From: Rhodocyclales bacterium
Lineage (GTDB): Bacteria; Pseudomonadota; Gammaproteobacteria; Burkholderiales; Rhodocyclaceae
DNA length: 40,234 nt
Direction of reading: 5' to 3'
Assembly (NCBI GenBank): GCA_016235805.1
Contig: JACRIY010000095.1
Location: forward strand, 1 to 40,234
Shown: in pieces, positions 1 to 6,988 of the stretch
Layout of the letters: every line of letters starts with the position of its first letter
Position numbering within the stretch: the stretch's first letter is position 1
Notes under the pieces: generated by a model
Told to the model about the DNA's origin: nothing
Databases searched by the model: none
The model's input: only the letters and a program-made list of their open reading frames with translations
Program-made: the position numbers and the translations under genes

Positions 1-136
1 ATACCTCGCCGAGGTGCAGTTCCGCTTCAACCGGCGCTACGACATGCGCGCCATGCTCGGCAGCTTGCTGCAGGCGCTTGTCGCCTCGCCCAAGCAGCCC
101 GAGCACGGCATCAGGGTTGCTGAGGTTCATCGCTAA
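1..136 (+). mobile_element. IS1595-family transposase, 3' end only (partial at window edge)
   Basis: The window opens inside a reading frame (codons start at base 2) that gives 44 residues beginning YLAEVQFRFNRRYD and ends with TAA at 134-136. The F-R-F-N-R-R-Y-D segment near the C-terminus is typical of ISXO2-like (IS1595-family) DDE transposases. Only the extreme C-terminus is visible, so catalytic residues, completeness and the far inverted repeat cannot be judged. The IS end probably lies within a few tens of bases after the stop, but I could not fix the inverted repeat. It abuts the downstream side of the truncated transfer-gene copy that follows. Confidence 0.65.
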
Positions 137-583
137 TCAGGTTCAGCCTTGACCCGGTACTCGGCCGCCAGGCTTGAAGAACAGCGCTTGGGCGGCGGCC
201 GACGTCGACGAGGCGCGAGAGTCGCCCTGGCAAACCAGAACAGGCTGAGGTGCGCCGGGTGGCTGGCTAGCGGCCCAAACTCGAATCGTTGGCCGAGGTG
301 ATGCCGTACCAGTACCCGCAAGTCGGATCAAGGAGTCCGGCGTCCCTTGGGATGACCAGGCACTTGGGCCACTCGTCGAATGGAATGTCGACGGTCCCTT
401 GTAGCCCACGCGGGAGTACCACCGGCGGGCGGCGTCGAGCGGGTGGGACAGGCCTGTAGATCGGCGGCATGGCAAGTAGGTTAGCAGGATTGTTCGCTTT
501 GAAGGGCGGCGCGGACGTCGTTGCCCAACTTCAAAGGCGAGCGTGCGGCAGTGCGCGCTGCACCGGTTCGTGCGTCCCTGCAA
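137..583. other. Gene-poor spacer between IS1595 end and nuclease copy 1
   Basis: About 450 bases lie between the IS1595 stop and the nuclease stop. They should include the IS terminal repeat. The only protein-like reading is on the minus strand at 267-470 (listed separately). Sequence similarity between the two nuclease copies stops at their stop codons, so this spacer is not shared with the second copy near 18 kb. I see no RNA gene, and no hairpin followed by a T-run. Confidence 0.4.
267..470 (-). CDS. Possible small hypothetical protein or gene fragment
   Basis: An open frame of 67 codons begins with ATG at 468-470 and ends with TAG at 267-269. Its middle part, containing FDEWPKCLVIPRDAGLLDPT, has a protein-like residue mix with W, C and hydrophobic residues, unlike most antisense frames here. 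A second minus-strand frame overlaps it completely and I could not decide firmly between them. No Shine-Dalgarno sequence is evident and the family is not recognised. It could be the remnant of a gene cut by the neighbouring IS1595 element. No function is proposed. Confidence 0.25.
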   Translation of the reverse strand: MPPIYRPVPPARRRPPVVLPRGLQGTVDIPFDEWPKCLVIPRDAGLLDPTCGYWYGITSANDSSLGR

Positions 584-1219
584 TCAGTTGCCAGACCTCG
601 AACAGTCGCCCTGCTTCCAGCACTCGCGCCGCCAGATCCATGGAGGCATCGGGTCGGACTGCTGCCACAGGCCCAGGCGGGCAGCGCGTGCGGCGTCCTC
701 GTGCCAGTAGGTGGCAGGGTTTCGCACGTAGCGCTTGTTCTGGCGGGCTGCCATCGCCATGCCGGCATCGATCATCGCCAGGTTCACGTCGACCTGGCCG
801 ACGATGACTTGGCAAACATAGCGATCACGCTGGGTGCCATCGTCGCGCTTGCGCACGTCGATGTCGAAGCAGTTGGCAGTGGCCTGCTGCCCGTGGGCAA
901 GGGCCTTGAGCTGCTCGGTCGATTTGGCCGAGTAGGGCTGGCCGGGACGGCTTGCGCCGTGGCTTGTCTCCGGCGCATCGATGTCGGACAGCCGAATCAC
1001 TCGTTTGAAACCCTGTTCGTCCAACAGGACGAGCGTGTCGCCGTCGTCGACATGAATCACCTTGCCGGCAATCTGGCCTGGCATCTTGAGCTGAGGTGCG
1101 GGCGGTTGCGGCGCGCGCTCGCGCGCCGCGGCCGGCGTTGTGCAGAGCCAGGCGGCCGCGACCGCTACCAAACCGAGCGTGGTGACCCGGGCAGATCTGG
1201 AGGGCGCGTCTTTCGTCAT
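584..1219 (-). CDS. Thermonuclease-family (SNase-like) secreted nuclease, copy 1
   Basis: This 211-residue protein has an N-terminal hydrophobic signal segment (about residues 10-32, ending PAAA) followed by a staphylococcal-nuclease fold. The recognisable core is GKVIHVDDGDTLVLL, then RLSDIDAPE with the metal-binding and catalytic acidic residues, and a downstream QRDRYVCQV segment carrying a conserved arginine. Family members are calcium-dependent nucleases cleaving DNA or RNA; here it is probably periplasmic. The ATG at 1217-1219 overlaps the traX stop by four bases (ATGA), implying translational coupling. Homologues sit at the end of conjugation operons, and an almost identical arrangement occurs near 18.3-18.9 kb. 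The N-terminus differs completely from that copy although the mature domains align along their length. Confidence 0.85.
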   Translation of the reverse strand: MTKDAPSRSARVTTLGLVAVAAAWLCTTPAAARERAPQPPAPQLKMPGQIAGKVIHVDDGDTLVLLDEQGFKRVIRLSDIDAPETSHGASRPGQPYSAKSTEQLKALAHGQQATANCFDIDVRKRDDGTQRDRYVCQVIVGQVDVNLAMIDAGMAMAARQNKRYVRNPATYWHEDAARAARLGLWQQSDPMPPWIWRRECWKQGDCSRSGN

Positions 1220-1935
1220 GAGCGGTGCACCTGCAGGACCAGCCACAGCAGCGCCAGGTGGGCGGGATACGCGACGTAGAAGAACCGCGGCCAGCGCGCG
1301 ACGGGCAACCGGACTTGGGTAGCCAAAGCGACGATGACCAGGCCCGCGAGCGCCCATGCATTCCCGTTGATTGGACCGAGCAGTGCGGTGCAGGTGATGC
1401 CGATGGTCAGCGCCGTGATGTTCGGTGCCCTGGCGTAGCTGCATGCGGCCAGAACGATCCCGATCGCAGGCCAGAAGAACTCACCCAGAGCGCCGCCGAC
1501 GAGGAACACGACCACAGCGGTGACGCGGTGCAGCGGGAAGGAACTGCGCCATAGCAGCAACACGGCGACGGCCGTGGCCAGCGCAGCCAGGATGTTCAGT
1601 GGCCACCAGCCGCCCGCCAAAGTCTTGCCCAGCGCGATGAAAGGCACGGTCGCGATTGCGGCGGCCAGCGTGAGCCTGGCCAGAAGGCGGCGAAGGCCTC
1701 GCGTGTCGTCAACGCCAAATCGCGCCATGTTGTAGCCCAGCACGACCGCGAAGATCGGCATGGCCAGGCGGCCGACTGCGAACATCCAGGGCACGGACCA
1801 GTTGAGCAGGTACTTGTTCGCGTGGTCGATCAGCATCAGGGCGAAGGCAAGCCACTTGAGTCCTTCGACGGTCCCATCCGCGAGCACCAGGCGGGGCATG
1901 CCCACGCCGGCGGCGGGCTTGGCGAGGCTCGTCAC
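1216..1935 (-). CDS. traX: TraX-family membrane protein, copy 1
   Basis: The protein has 239 residues with many hydrophobic helices. It contains ALMLIDHANKYLL near the N-terminus and WPRFFYVAYPAHLALLW at the C-terminus, both typical of the TraX family. F-plasmid TraX acetylates the N-terminus of the pilin; the role in this system is inferred. The start is taken as GTG at 1933-1935 because it overlaps the stop of the upstream LPD7 fragment by four bases, and because the second copy (18967-19686) starts at the same point. Its own stop overlaps the nuclease start. Since the upstream operon has been cut away, this copy may be unexpressed, although its frame is intact. Confidence 0.85.
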   Translation of the reverse strand: MTSLAKPAAGVGMPRLVLADGTVEGLKWLAFALMLIDHANKYLLNWSVPWMFAVGRLAMPIFAVVLGYNMARFGVDDTRGLRRLLARLTLAAAIATVPFIALGKTLAGGWWPLNILAALATAVAVLLLWRSSFPLHRVTAVVVFLVGGALGEFFWPAIGIVLAACSYARAPNITALTIGITCTALLGPINGNAWALAGLVIVALATQVRLPVARWPRFFYVAYPAHLALLWLVLQVHRS

Positions 1936-2190
1936 CGCGCACGCTCCTGCGCTGCGCGCTTGACCTCGTACTGCGGCAGCTGGACCGGTACACGGCGCGG
2001 CGCCTCGCGATGAACGAGTGGGACACGCACGGTCTTGCCTTCGGCGCGCAGCGCCGCGAACTGCCGTTCGGCTACGGTGCGGATTTCGGGGCGCCGCTCC
2101 ATTGGCACCCCGTCGCGCTCCATGACCTGTTCGAGGGCTCGCATGAAAGCGGCCGAGCTGACAGCGCGCAGGACGGTCTGCTCCGGTTCG
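1932..2190 (-). pseudogene. C-terminal fragment of LPD7-type transfer protein, copy 1
   Basis: The last 86 or so codons match the C-terminus of the 462-residue protein at 19683-21071, including SSAAFMRALEQVMERDGVPM and the tail VPVQLPQYEVKRAAQERAR. The open frame continues upstream to 2213, but the similarity stops near 2190, where unrelated mobile-element sequence begins. The N-terminal 375 residues and the LPD7 domain are missing, so this is a truncated remnant. Its stop overlaps the GTG of traX. Confidence 0.8.
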
Positions 2191-2216
2191 GGGTCCCTTT
2201 GATTTCGGTGCAATAA

Positions 2217-2341
2217 GTGACGGTTCGGATCGCCAGCAACGGCGCGGTCGATACCGAGCGCCTACGTGGCATCTTCGACGCGCTCGCCCTGCGTCCGTGA
2301 TCGGCCTGCCGACGAACACGCGCGTGTGGCTGGTTGCGGGA
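2217..2341 (+). mobile_element. IS66-family remnant: tnpA end and tnpB start
   Basis: A short frame, VTVRIASNGAVDTERLRGIF and onward, ends at TGA 2298-2300 and looks like an IS66 OrfA C-terminus. A GTG at 2297-2299 overlaps that stop and opens VIGLPTNTRVWLVAG, which matches the usual start of the IS66 OrfB protein. After 15 residues, near 2341, the reading passes abruptly into Tn3-type transposase sequence in another frame. The fragment is therefore cut on both sides. The overlapping tnpA/tnpB arrangement is usual for IS66. Confidence 0.6.
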
Positions 2342-2981
2342 CCTCGCCGAAAGAAAGTTGTACCTGCCGCGAGGCTTCAATGTGCCCGAGGGTCTGGAGG
2401 CCGTCACCATCAGTCGCGTCTCCATGGCCGCCATCGAACGCGGCTGGGACGAGCTATTGCGCTTGGCAGCATCGATTCGCTCCGGCCGCGTCTCCGCCAC
2501 ACTTGCATTGCAGCGCTTCGGGTCGGCTGCCCAGGGCGATCCACTGCATCGGGCGGCGGAACACTTGGGCCGGCTGCTGCGGACCGTGTTTCTGTGCGAC
2601 TACATCGCCATCGAGGACTTCCGGCGAGAGATCCACACCCTGCTGAGCCGTGGCGAGTCGGTGCATCAGCTTCAACGCGCCGTGTACTCCGGCAAGGTGG
2701 CCCCAGAACGCGGCCGGCGGCGAGACGAGATGAAGGCGATCTCCGGCTCGCACGCCCTGCTGACGAACATCGTGCTGGCCTGGAACACCGCCCGGATGCA
2801 CGAGGTGGTCGAACGGCTCAAGCGCGACAAGATTGCCGTCGAAGACGACTGGCTGCGCCGCATGGGGCCGGCGCACTTCTCGCACATCAACTTCCGCGGC
2901 ACGATGAGATTTGGCGTCGAGAAGTTCGCCGCGGCACTGATCCAGCGCTCGCCGGGTCAGACAGTCCGGGCGGCTTCGTGA
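2337..2981 (+). pseudogene. Truncated Tn3-family transposase (C-terminal part)
   Basis: About 214 codons encode the C-terminal DDE region of a Tn3-family transposase. Diagnostic stretches are LGRLLRTVFLCDYIAIEDFR, RREIHTLLSRGESVHQLQRA, GKVAPERGRR, SGSHALLTNIVLAWNT and HINFRGTMRFGVEKFA. Full-length family members are near 950-1000 residues, so roughly three quarters is missing at the N-terminus. The 5' edge is the IS66 junction near 2341. No resolvase gene or convincing terminal inverted repeat was found, so it should be inactive. Confidence 0.85.
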
Positions 2982-3033
2982 CGATGTCAGCGGCAGCACC
3001 CCTCGAACTGGAAAGTCGTCGGCCGGCGGAGAG

Positions 3034-3050
3034 TTGACAACTGTTGTCAA
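3034..3050. promoter_or_regulatory. Palindrome upstream of parD, probable autorepression operator
   Basis: TTGACAACTGTTGTCAA is a perfect 7-bp inverted repeat around a 3-bp centre, 18 bases before the parD ATG. It begins with a consensus -35 hexamer TTGACA. A weak -10 (CAAGAT, 3057-3062) lies at 17-base spacing. ParD-type antitoxins repress their own promoter through such repeats. No Shine-Dalgarno sequence lies between this site and the ATG. Confidence 0.6.
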
Positions 3051-3068
3051 AGTGATCAAGATACCTGC

Positions 3069-3320
3069 ATGAGCCGCCAGACCATGAGTTTCGCCTTGCC
3101 CGAGTCCATGCGCGAGTACATCGACAACCGGGTCGCCGCCGGCAACTACGGCAACACCAGCGAGTACATCCGTGATCTGGTCCGGCGTGACCAGGAAGAG
3201 CAAGCCAAGAAGCGGCTCCGCGATCTCATAGAAGAAGGGCTGGCATCCGGCCCCGGTCGGCGTCGCACCAAGGCTGACGAGAAGGAACTGCTGGCGATCG
3301 CTCGCGGCGAGATCGATTGA
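3069..3320 (+). CDS. parD: ParD-type ribbon-helix-helix antitoxin
   Basis: An 83-residue protein opens MSRQTMSFALPESMREYIDN, the short beta strand and first helix of the CC2985/ParD ribbon-helix-helix DNA-binding fold, followed by GNYGNTSEYIRDLVRRD. The C-terminal half is charged and would wrap around the toxin. Its stop overlaps the TTG start of the next gene (TTGA), as is common in antitoxin-toxin pairs. In the family, the antitoxin neutralises ParE and, with it, represses the operon; the palindrome at 3034-3050 fits that role. The pair would help keep the element in its host. A start at the second methionine (codon 6) is less likely, since it would cut into the first strand. Confidence 0.88.
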   Translation: MSRQTMSFALPESMREYIDNRVAAGNYGNTSEYIRDLVRRDQEEQAKKRLRDLIEEGLASGPGRRRTKADEKELLAIARGEID

Positions 3321-3643
3321 AGCCGGCGGTTCTGCGCCCGCAGGCGCTGCGCGATCAGCAAGGCGAGGTCCGGTACTACCGCAAGGAAGGCGGCACCCGC
3401 CTGGCATTGAAGGTGGCCAAGGCCACGAACGAGGCGCTCGACCGGGTGGAACTCGAACCGGGCATCGGATCCCCGACACTTGGGAAGCTGCTGGGCATCC
3501 CGGGGCTCAGGACCTGGCGGGTGGGGAAGATTCCGCTGTTGTGGTGCTACCTCGAGCGAGACGACCATCTGGATGTGGTCCGACTGCTGGGTGAGCGTCA
3601 AGACATCCTTGCGATCCTGGGGGCCGAGTTCGGCTCGAACTGA
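3317..3643 (+). CDS. parE: ParE/RelE-superfamily toxin
   Basis: This 108-residue protein has the RelE/ParE fold signature: an N-terminal helix region with YYRKEGGTRLALKVAKATNE, a central LEPGIGSPTLGKLLGIPGLR, then strands TWRVGKIPLLWCYLE and DVVRLLGERQDI. ParE toxins inhibit DNA gyrase; whether this one targets gyrase or mRNA cannot be read from sequence. The start is TTG at 3317-3319, overlapping the parD stop. TTG starts are weak and would keep toxin synthesis below that of the antitoxin. The operon ends convergently with the cargo operon about 190 bases downstream. Confidence 0.85.
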   Translation: MKPAVLRPQALRDQQGEVRYYRKEGGTRLALKVAKATNEALDRVELEPGIGSPTLGKLLGIPGLRTWRVGKIPLLWCYLERDDHLDVVRLLGERQDILAILGAEFGSN

Positions 3644-3837
3644 CCCCGCTGCCCTGCGTCGTCGAGGCGCCGGCGCCGGCGATGAGCGACCGGTCTGCGG
3701 CAGCTCGATCGCCGGGACGGCCGGCCGGACTCGACCCAAACCTGCCGGTCAGGCCTTTCCGAAGCCGCCCGTCGCCCGGACCGACCTCTTCCAGGTTCTG
3801 GGTCCGCGAAGCATGCTCTTGCTTTGGTCTGGGGCCG

Positions 3838-4602
3838 TCAGCGTTCAAGCCCGGGGGTGAACTCGAGATCGGCGATGAATCCCAGACTCTCGCCGCGCGT
3901 GTTGTCCGCATCCGCACCCAGCGCGATGGCCAGAACCTTGGGGACGCGGGTGGTCTCGTCGCCAAAGGCCCTGACGAAGTCCGCCGCCAAGTCGCGCTGT
4001 ACGGCCTGCCAGGACCCGGTCGTCGTGCCGAGCGTGATGTAGCGGACCCGCCGGCTGTAGGCGTTCGGCACGACCGTGCCTTCTGGCCACGACGGATCCC
4101 ACGCGAAGCAGACCGTTGCAGTCGGCAACGACTCTCCGGTACGTCTCTCGGCCATGCGCAGAAGCTGACGCTCCACGAAGGGCACCGCCGCACGAGGCAT
4201 GTCGAAAAGCGCGCAGACCTTCAGCGCCACGTCGTCGCCCTCGCGAGTTCGCAGGTCGGCAAGGCTCAGTGGCTTGTCGACGCGCCAACGCCAGGAAAGC
4301 CGCCCAGCCGGCACGTCTTTCAGCGTATGCACCAGGTTGCCGTAGGAGGCCGCCGTCTGGACGCGCAGAACCATCCCGCCGCCCAACGGCTCGAGCACGA
4401 AGCGCGTGGCGGATAGCGCCTGGCCTGGTAGCCCGGCGAAAACCCAAGGCGCTGGCGGCAAGGAACCAGGAGGTCCCGCCAGCGGTGCAACGACCGACGC
4501 CGTTGCCGCAAACGGTCCCAGCGCGCCCATCAACGCAAGCCGGGTTCGCCAGCCGCCCGATGGCGGCATCCGAAAGTCAGTCTTCTTGACTGGAGCACTC
4601 AC
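3838..4602 (-). CDS. DUF3047 family protein, last gene of cargo operon
   Basis: A 254-residue protein with an N-terminal hydrophobic stretch (LALMGALGPFAATASVVA) suggesting export, followed by a DUF3047-type domain: VPAGRLSWRWRVDKPLS, the acidic TREGDDVALKVCALFDMP, VCFAWDPSWPEGTVVPNAYS, and the C-terminal GESLGFIADLEFTP. The biochemical role of this family is unknown to me. The GTG at 4600-4602 is chosen because it overlaps the stop of the phosphorylase gene by four bases, as most junctions in this operon do. A longer frame from a GTG at 4623 and a shorter one from an ATG at 4569 are possible. It is probably a periplasmic accessory protein. Confidence 0.8.
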   Translation of the reverse strand: MSAPVKKTDFRMPPSGGWRTRLALMGALGPFAATASVVAPLAGPPGSLPPAPWVFAGLPGQALSATRFVLEPLGGGMVLRVQTAASYGNLVHTLKDVPAGRLSWRWRVDKPLSLADLRTREGDDVALKVCALFDMPRAAVPFVERQLLRMAERRTGESLPTATVCFAWDPSWPEGTVVPNAYSRRVRYITLGTTTGSWQAVQRDLAADFVRAFGDETTRVPKVLAIALGADADNTRGESLGFIADLEFTPGLER

Positions 4603-5444
4603 GCGCGAAGCACCGATAGCCACGCCCTCTGATCGCCATTGAGCGCCTCGTCAGGCGTCAGCACTGCACTGGCCAGCGCCAGCCGACTGTCGGGCTCGGG
4701 TTCCGGCAGGGGCATGCGCAGCAATTCGTCAAGGACCTGCCGGGCCATGGACAAGGTCTGACCGTAGCGCGCGAAGATCGCGCCCACGCTGACGTGCTGC
4801 GACGGGTCGTCCAGCCAGCTGTCGTAATCGGTGACCAGGCCCACCGTGGCGTAGGCCATCTGCGCCTCGCGCGCCAGGAACGCTTCCGGCACGTTCGTCA
4901 TGCCCACGAGATGGCAGCCCATCTGCCGCAGCAGGTGGCTCTCGGCCTGGGTTCCAAGTCGAGGCCCCTCGACGCAGGCGTAGGTCAGGCCCCTTCTCAG
5001 AGAAGCGCCGGTACGTTCCGCGGCGGCCTGCACCGCACCGACCATCGCCGCGCTGACGGGTCGCGCCGTCGAGACATGGGCCGCAACCCCGCCGCCGAAG
5101 AACGACTGCTCTCGGCGGCCGCGGGTCCAGTCGACATACTGCTCGGGCATGGCCAACGTGCCCGGCGCCACCTCGAGCGCGAGGCTGCCGACAGCCGAGA
5201 ACCCCAGCAGCATGGTGGCGCCCGCCCGCTTGAGCGCGAAGACGTTGGCGCGGTAGTTCACCTCGTGCGGCAGAAACCGGTGGCCGGCACCATGGCGTGC
5301 GAGGAACAGCAACTCGCGGTCATGCAGGCGACCGCAAAGGACGTCGCCCGACGCCCTGCCGAACGGTGTGTCGCCCGCGATGCGCTCGACGATGTCGAGT
5401 CCGGGCAGTTCATAGAGGCCCGTGCCTCCTACGATGGCGAGCAT
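4599..5444 (-). CDS. mtnP: MTA phosphorylase-family nucleoside phosphorylase
   Basis: A 281-residue enzyme of the 5'-methylthioadenosine/purine nucleoside phosphorylase family, of normal length. Visible are the phosphate-binding GGTGLYE at residues 6-12 and RHG at 50-52, the ribose-site region CVEGPRLGTQAE near 157-168, MTNVPE at 182-187, and TDYDSW at 205-210. The two aspartates of TDYD mark adenine-specific MTAPs rather than thioinosine enzymes. It would split a 5'-modified adenosine into adenine and 5-modified ribose-1-phosphate. In this operon the likely substrate is the ArsS product, 5'-deoxy-5'-dimethylarsinoyl-adenosine, though ordinary methylthioadenosine is possible. ATG at 5444 has a GGAG eight bases upstream; a GTG at 5453 overlapping the previous stop is the alternative. 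Confidence 0.88.
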   Translation of the reverse strand: MLAIVGGTGLYELPGLDIVERIAGDTPFGRASGDVLCGRLHDRELLFLARHGAGHRFLPHEVNYRANVFALKRAGATMLLGFSAVGSLALEVAPGTLAMPEQYVDWTRGRREQSFFGGGVAAHVSTARPVSAAMVGAVQAAAERTGASLRRGLTYACVEGPRLGTQAESHLLRQMGCHLVGMTNVPEAFLAREAQMAYATVGLVTDYDSWLDDPSQHVSVGAIFARYGQTLSMARQVLDELLRMPLPEPEPDSRLALASAVLTPDEALNGDQRAWLSVLRA

Positions 5445-5449
5445 CTGAT

Positions 5450-6445
5450 TCACTCCAAGGGTCGGACCGCATCGGCAATCGCGTACTCCGGCCCACGAAC
5501 GATGCGATCGAAGTACGACGCATGGGCGTCGCTGCCCTCAGGCCAAACGGCCTTGAAACCGGACCGCCAGCGCGGCAGGTCGATGTCAATGGCGATGGCC
5601 TCTGCCACCACCCCACCGCCGAGTTCGACGCCGAACCGCCTGTGCGCCTGGGCGCACGGCTCGACGGCGATGCGGGTCAGCAGTCCGGCGGCATCGCCTC
5701 GGAAGTTGGGCATGCCGGCAGCGCCGTTGTTGAGGATCCAACGCGCTTGCCGGCCTGGCGACCCCGGCACCGCCTGGAACACGGGCAGGCAGGTGTGGGT
5801 GCAAGCGAAGGCGTCCATGCCCGCGCGGTCCAGCCAGCGGGCGACCTCGGCGCGGTGATCCACCGCGCGCAGGTGCTCCTGCGCGAACCCCCAGCCCGCC
5901 AGCGAGGTGGCGTCGCCGTGCACGATGCCCAGCCGCAGCGGCCCGACATCGGCCCGCTGCCACATCGGCAGTGTCGCCAACGCCGCGCGCTGGCCTGCGT
6001 CTGCCGCCGTCCGTAGGCGCGCCAGAATGCGGTTGGAGCGCTCCACCACGCCGTCGCCCACCCAGTCCGGATATGCGCAGCCGCAGCCGGCGTCGGCGTC
6101 CGCGTTCGGGTCCGCCAGTTCGGTCTCGACGTTGCCCCGCAGGGCCTCGTGCGCCAGCACCCCGCGCTGCACCTGCGCGAAGACCTCCGGGTCGGCATCG
6201 AACCAGTGGAAGTCGCCGTTGAACACCAACCGCTTGCGGCCCCGTTCGCGGTCGAACAGCTCCAGCGCGCGATCCAACGCCAGCTGATTGCCGTACAGGC
6301 CACCCACGACATACAGCACGTCGAGCGACCGCAGGTGCTCCGGCGCATCGATGGCGAAGTCTTCGGGTAAGTACCGGTAGTGCAGCGGGCAGCTGCGCCC
6401 CGGAGCCGACGCGACCGACGGCGCGGCATCGTCAACCTCGATCAC
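5450..6445 (-). CDS. Calcineurin-like metallophosphoesterase
   Basis: A 331-residue protein with a phosphoesterase arrangement. It has YVVGGLYGN near the first strand (a variant of the D-x-H start), FNGDFHWFD (GD box), RGNVETEL (GNxxxE, GNH-like), GIVHGD and ACTHTCLPVF (a GHTH-like metal site). Family members hydrolyse phosphomonoesters or diesters using two metal ions. A run of cysteines and alternating Asp/Ala (ADADAGCGC) in the middle is unusual. The GTG at 6443-6445 overlaps the stop of the lipoprotein gene by four bases. Its stop lies just before the phosphorylase start, suggesting joint action, for example dephosphorylating the sugar phosphate that the phosphorylase makes. That step is inferred. 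Confidence 0.75.
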   Translation of the reverse strand: MIEVDDAAPSVASAPGRSCPLHYRYLPEDFAIDAPEHLRSLDVLYVVGGLYGNQLALDRALELFDRERGRKRLVFNGDFHWFDADPEVFAQVQRGVLAHEALRGNVETELADPNADADAGCGCAYPDWVGDGVVERSNRILARLRTAADAGQRAALATLPMWQRADVGPLRLGIVHGDATSLAGWGFAQEHLRAVDHRAEVARWLDRAGMDAFACTHTCLPVFQAVPGSPGRQARWILNNGAAGMPNFRGDAAGLLTRIAVEPCAQAHRRFGVELGGGVVAEAIAIDIDLPRWRSGFKAVWPEGSDAHASYFDRIVRGPEYAIADAVRPLE

Positions 6446-6951
6446 TTCGCCACCACGGCCGCGGCGATGCCGGCCAGCGCCTTGCCGACCTGCTCGGCCG
6501 CTGCACAGTCCCGATGCTCGTGGCGGTGCATCAGCCACTGCGGGTCGTTGTAGCCCAGCCAGGTCTGGCCGGCAGCATCAGCCCACACAAGCGCCTTCAT
6601 CGGCAGGTCGATGCCGGTCAGCTGGGCGCACAGCATCAGCGGCGTGCCGGCCTGCGGGTTGCCGAAGATCAGCAGTTCGGTCGGCCGCAAGGTCTGGCCG
6701 ATGCGCTGCGCAGCCGCCGCATGGTCGATGCGGGCCACCACCGCGAGGTTGCGCTTCTTCACCTCGGCTTCCAGCCGGTTCATGGTCTCGACCGGCGTGT
6801 AGGGGCTCTGCAGCGCGGTCAGGCCGTGCGTGGCGGTGGCGCGATTGCCGCCATGCCCCGGGCCGCCAGTGCCGTGGTGGGCGCTCATCGCGCCGCAGCC
6901 GCCCAGCAGCAGGGCGCCGAGGGTGAGGGCCAATCCTTTGGACATGTTCAT
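6442..6951 (-). CDS. DUF302-domain lipoprotein
   Basis: A 169-residue protein with a lipoprotein signal (TLGALLLGGC, lipidated Cys at residue 19) followed by a short His/Gly-rich linker (SAHHGTGGPGHGG) that could bind metal. The rest is a DUF302 fold: SPYTPVETMNRLEAEVKKRN, VVARIDHAAAAQRIG, RPTELLIFGNPQAGTPLM, and LPMKALVWADAAGQTWLGYN. The ATG has AGGAGA in front. It follows the ABC ATPase after a 37-base gap, the only sizeable gap in the operon, so this could be a sub-operon boundary. DUF302 proteins recur in metal and sulfur gene contexts but have no settled function. Confidence 0.85.
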   Translation of the reverse strand: MNMSKGLALTLGALLLGGCGAMSAHHGTGGPGHGGNRATATHGLTALQSPYTPVETMNRLEAEVKKRNLAVVARIDHAAAAQRIGQTLRPTELLIFGNPQAGTPLMLCAQLTGIDLPMKALVWADAAGQTWLGYNDPQWLMHRHEHRDCAAAEQVGKALAGIAAAVVAK

Positions 6952-6988
6952 CGTCTTCTCCTGGTAGTGGTCAATCCAAGGCCAGCCT

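Larger units (their letters stand above)
587..2190 (-). repeat. Direct repeat, copy 1: nuclease-traX-LPD7 tail
   Basis: This segment matches 18273-19941 gene for gene and in the same orientation: nuclease, TraX, and the C-terminus of the LPD7 protein. The TraX proteins have identical length (239 residues). Copy 2 is about 65 bases longer, almost all of it a spacer between traX and nuclease that copy 1 lacks. Similarity ends at the nuclease stop on one side and around 2190 on the other, where mobile-element remnants start. The copies differ at many positions, so they are related but not recently duplicated. Confidence 0.85.

Noticed and set aside
2190..2222. GGGGTC start resembling a Tn3-family terminal repeat
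   Set aside because: It is on the wrong side of the truncated transposase gene, separated by IS66 sequence, and no matching partner repeat was found after 2981.
3668..3681. CGCCGGCGCCGGCG palindrome between the convergent parE and DUF3047 genes as a terminator
   Set aside because: There is no T-run on either side; it is a simple GC palindrome in GC-rich DNA.
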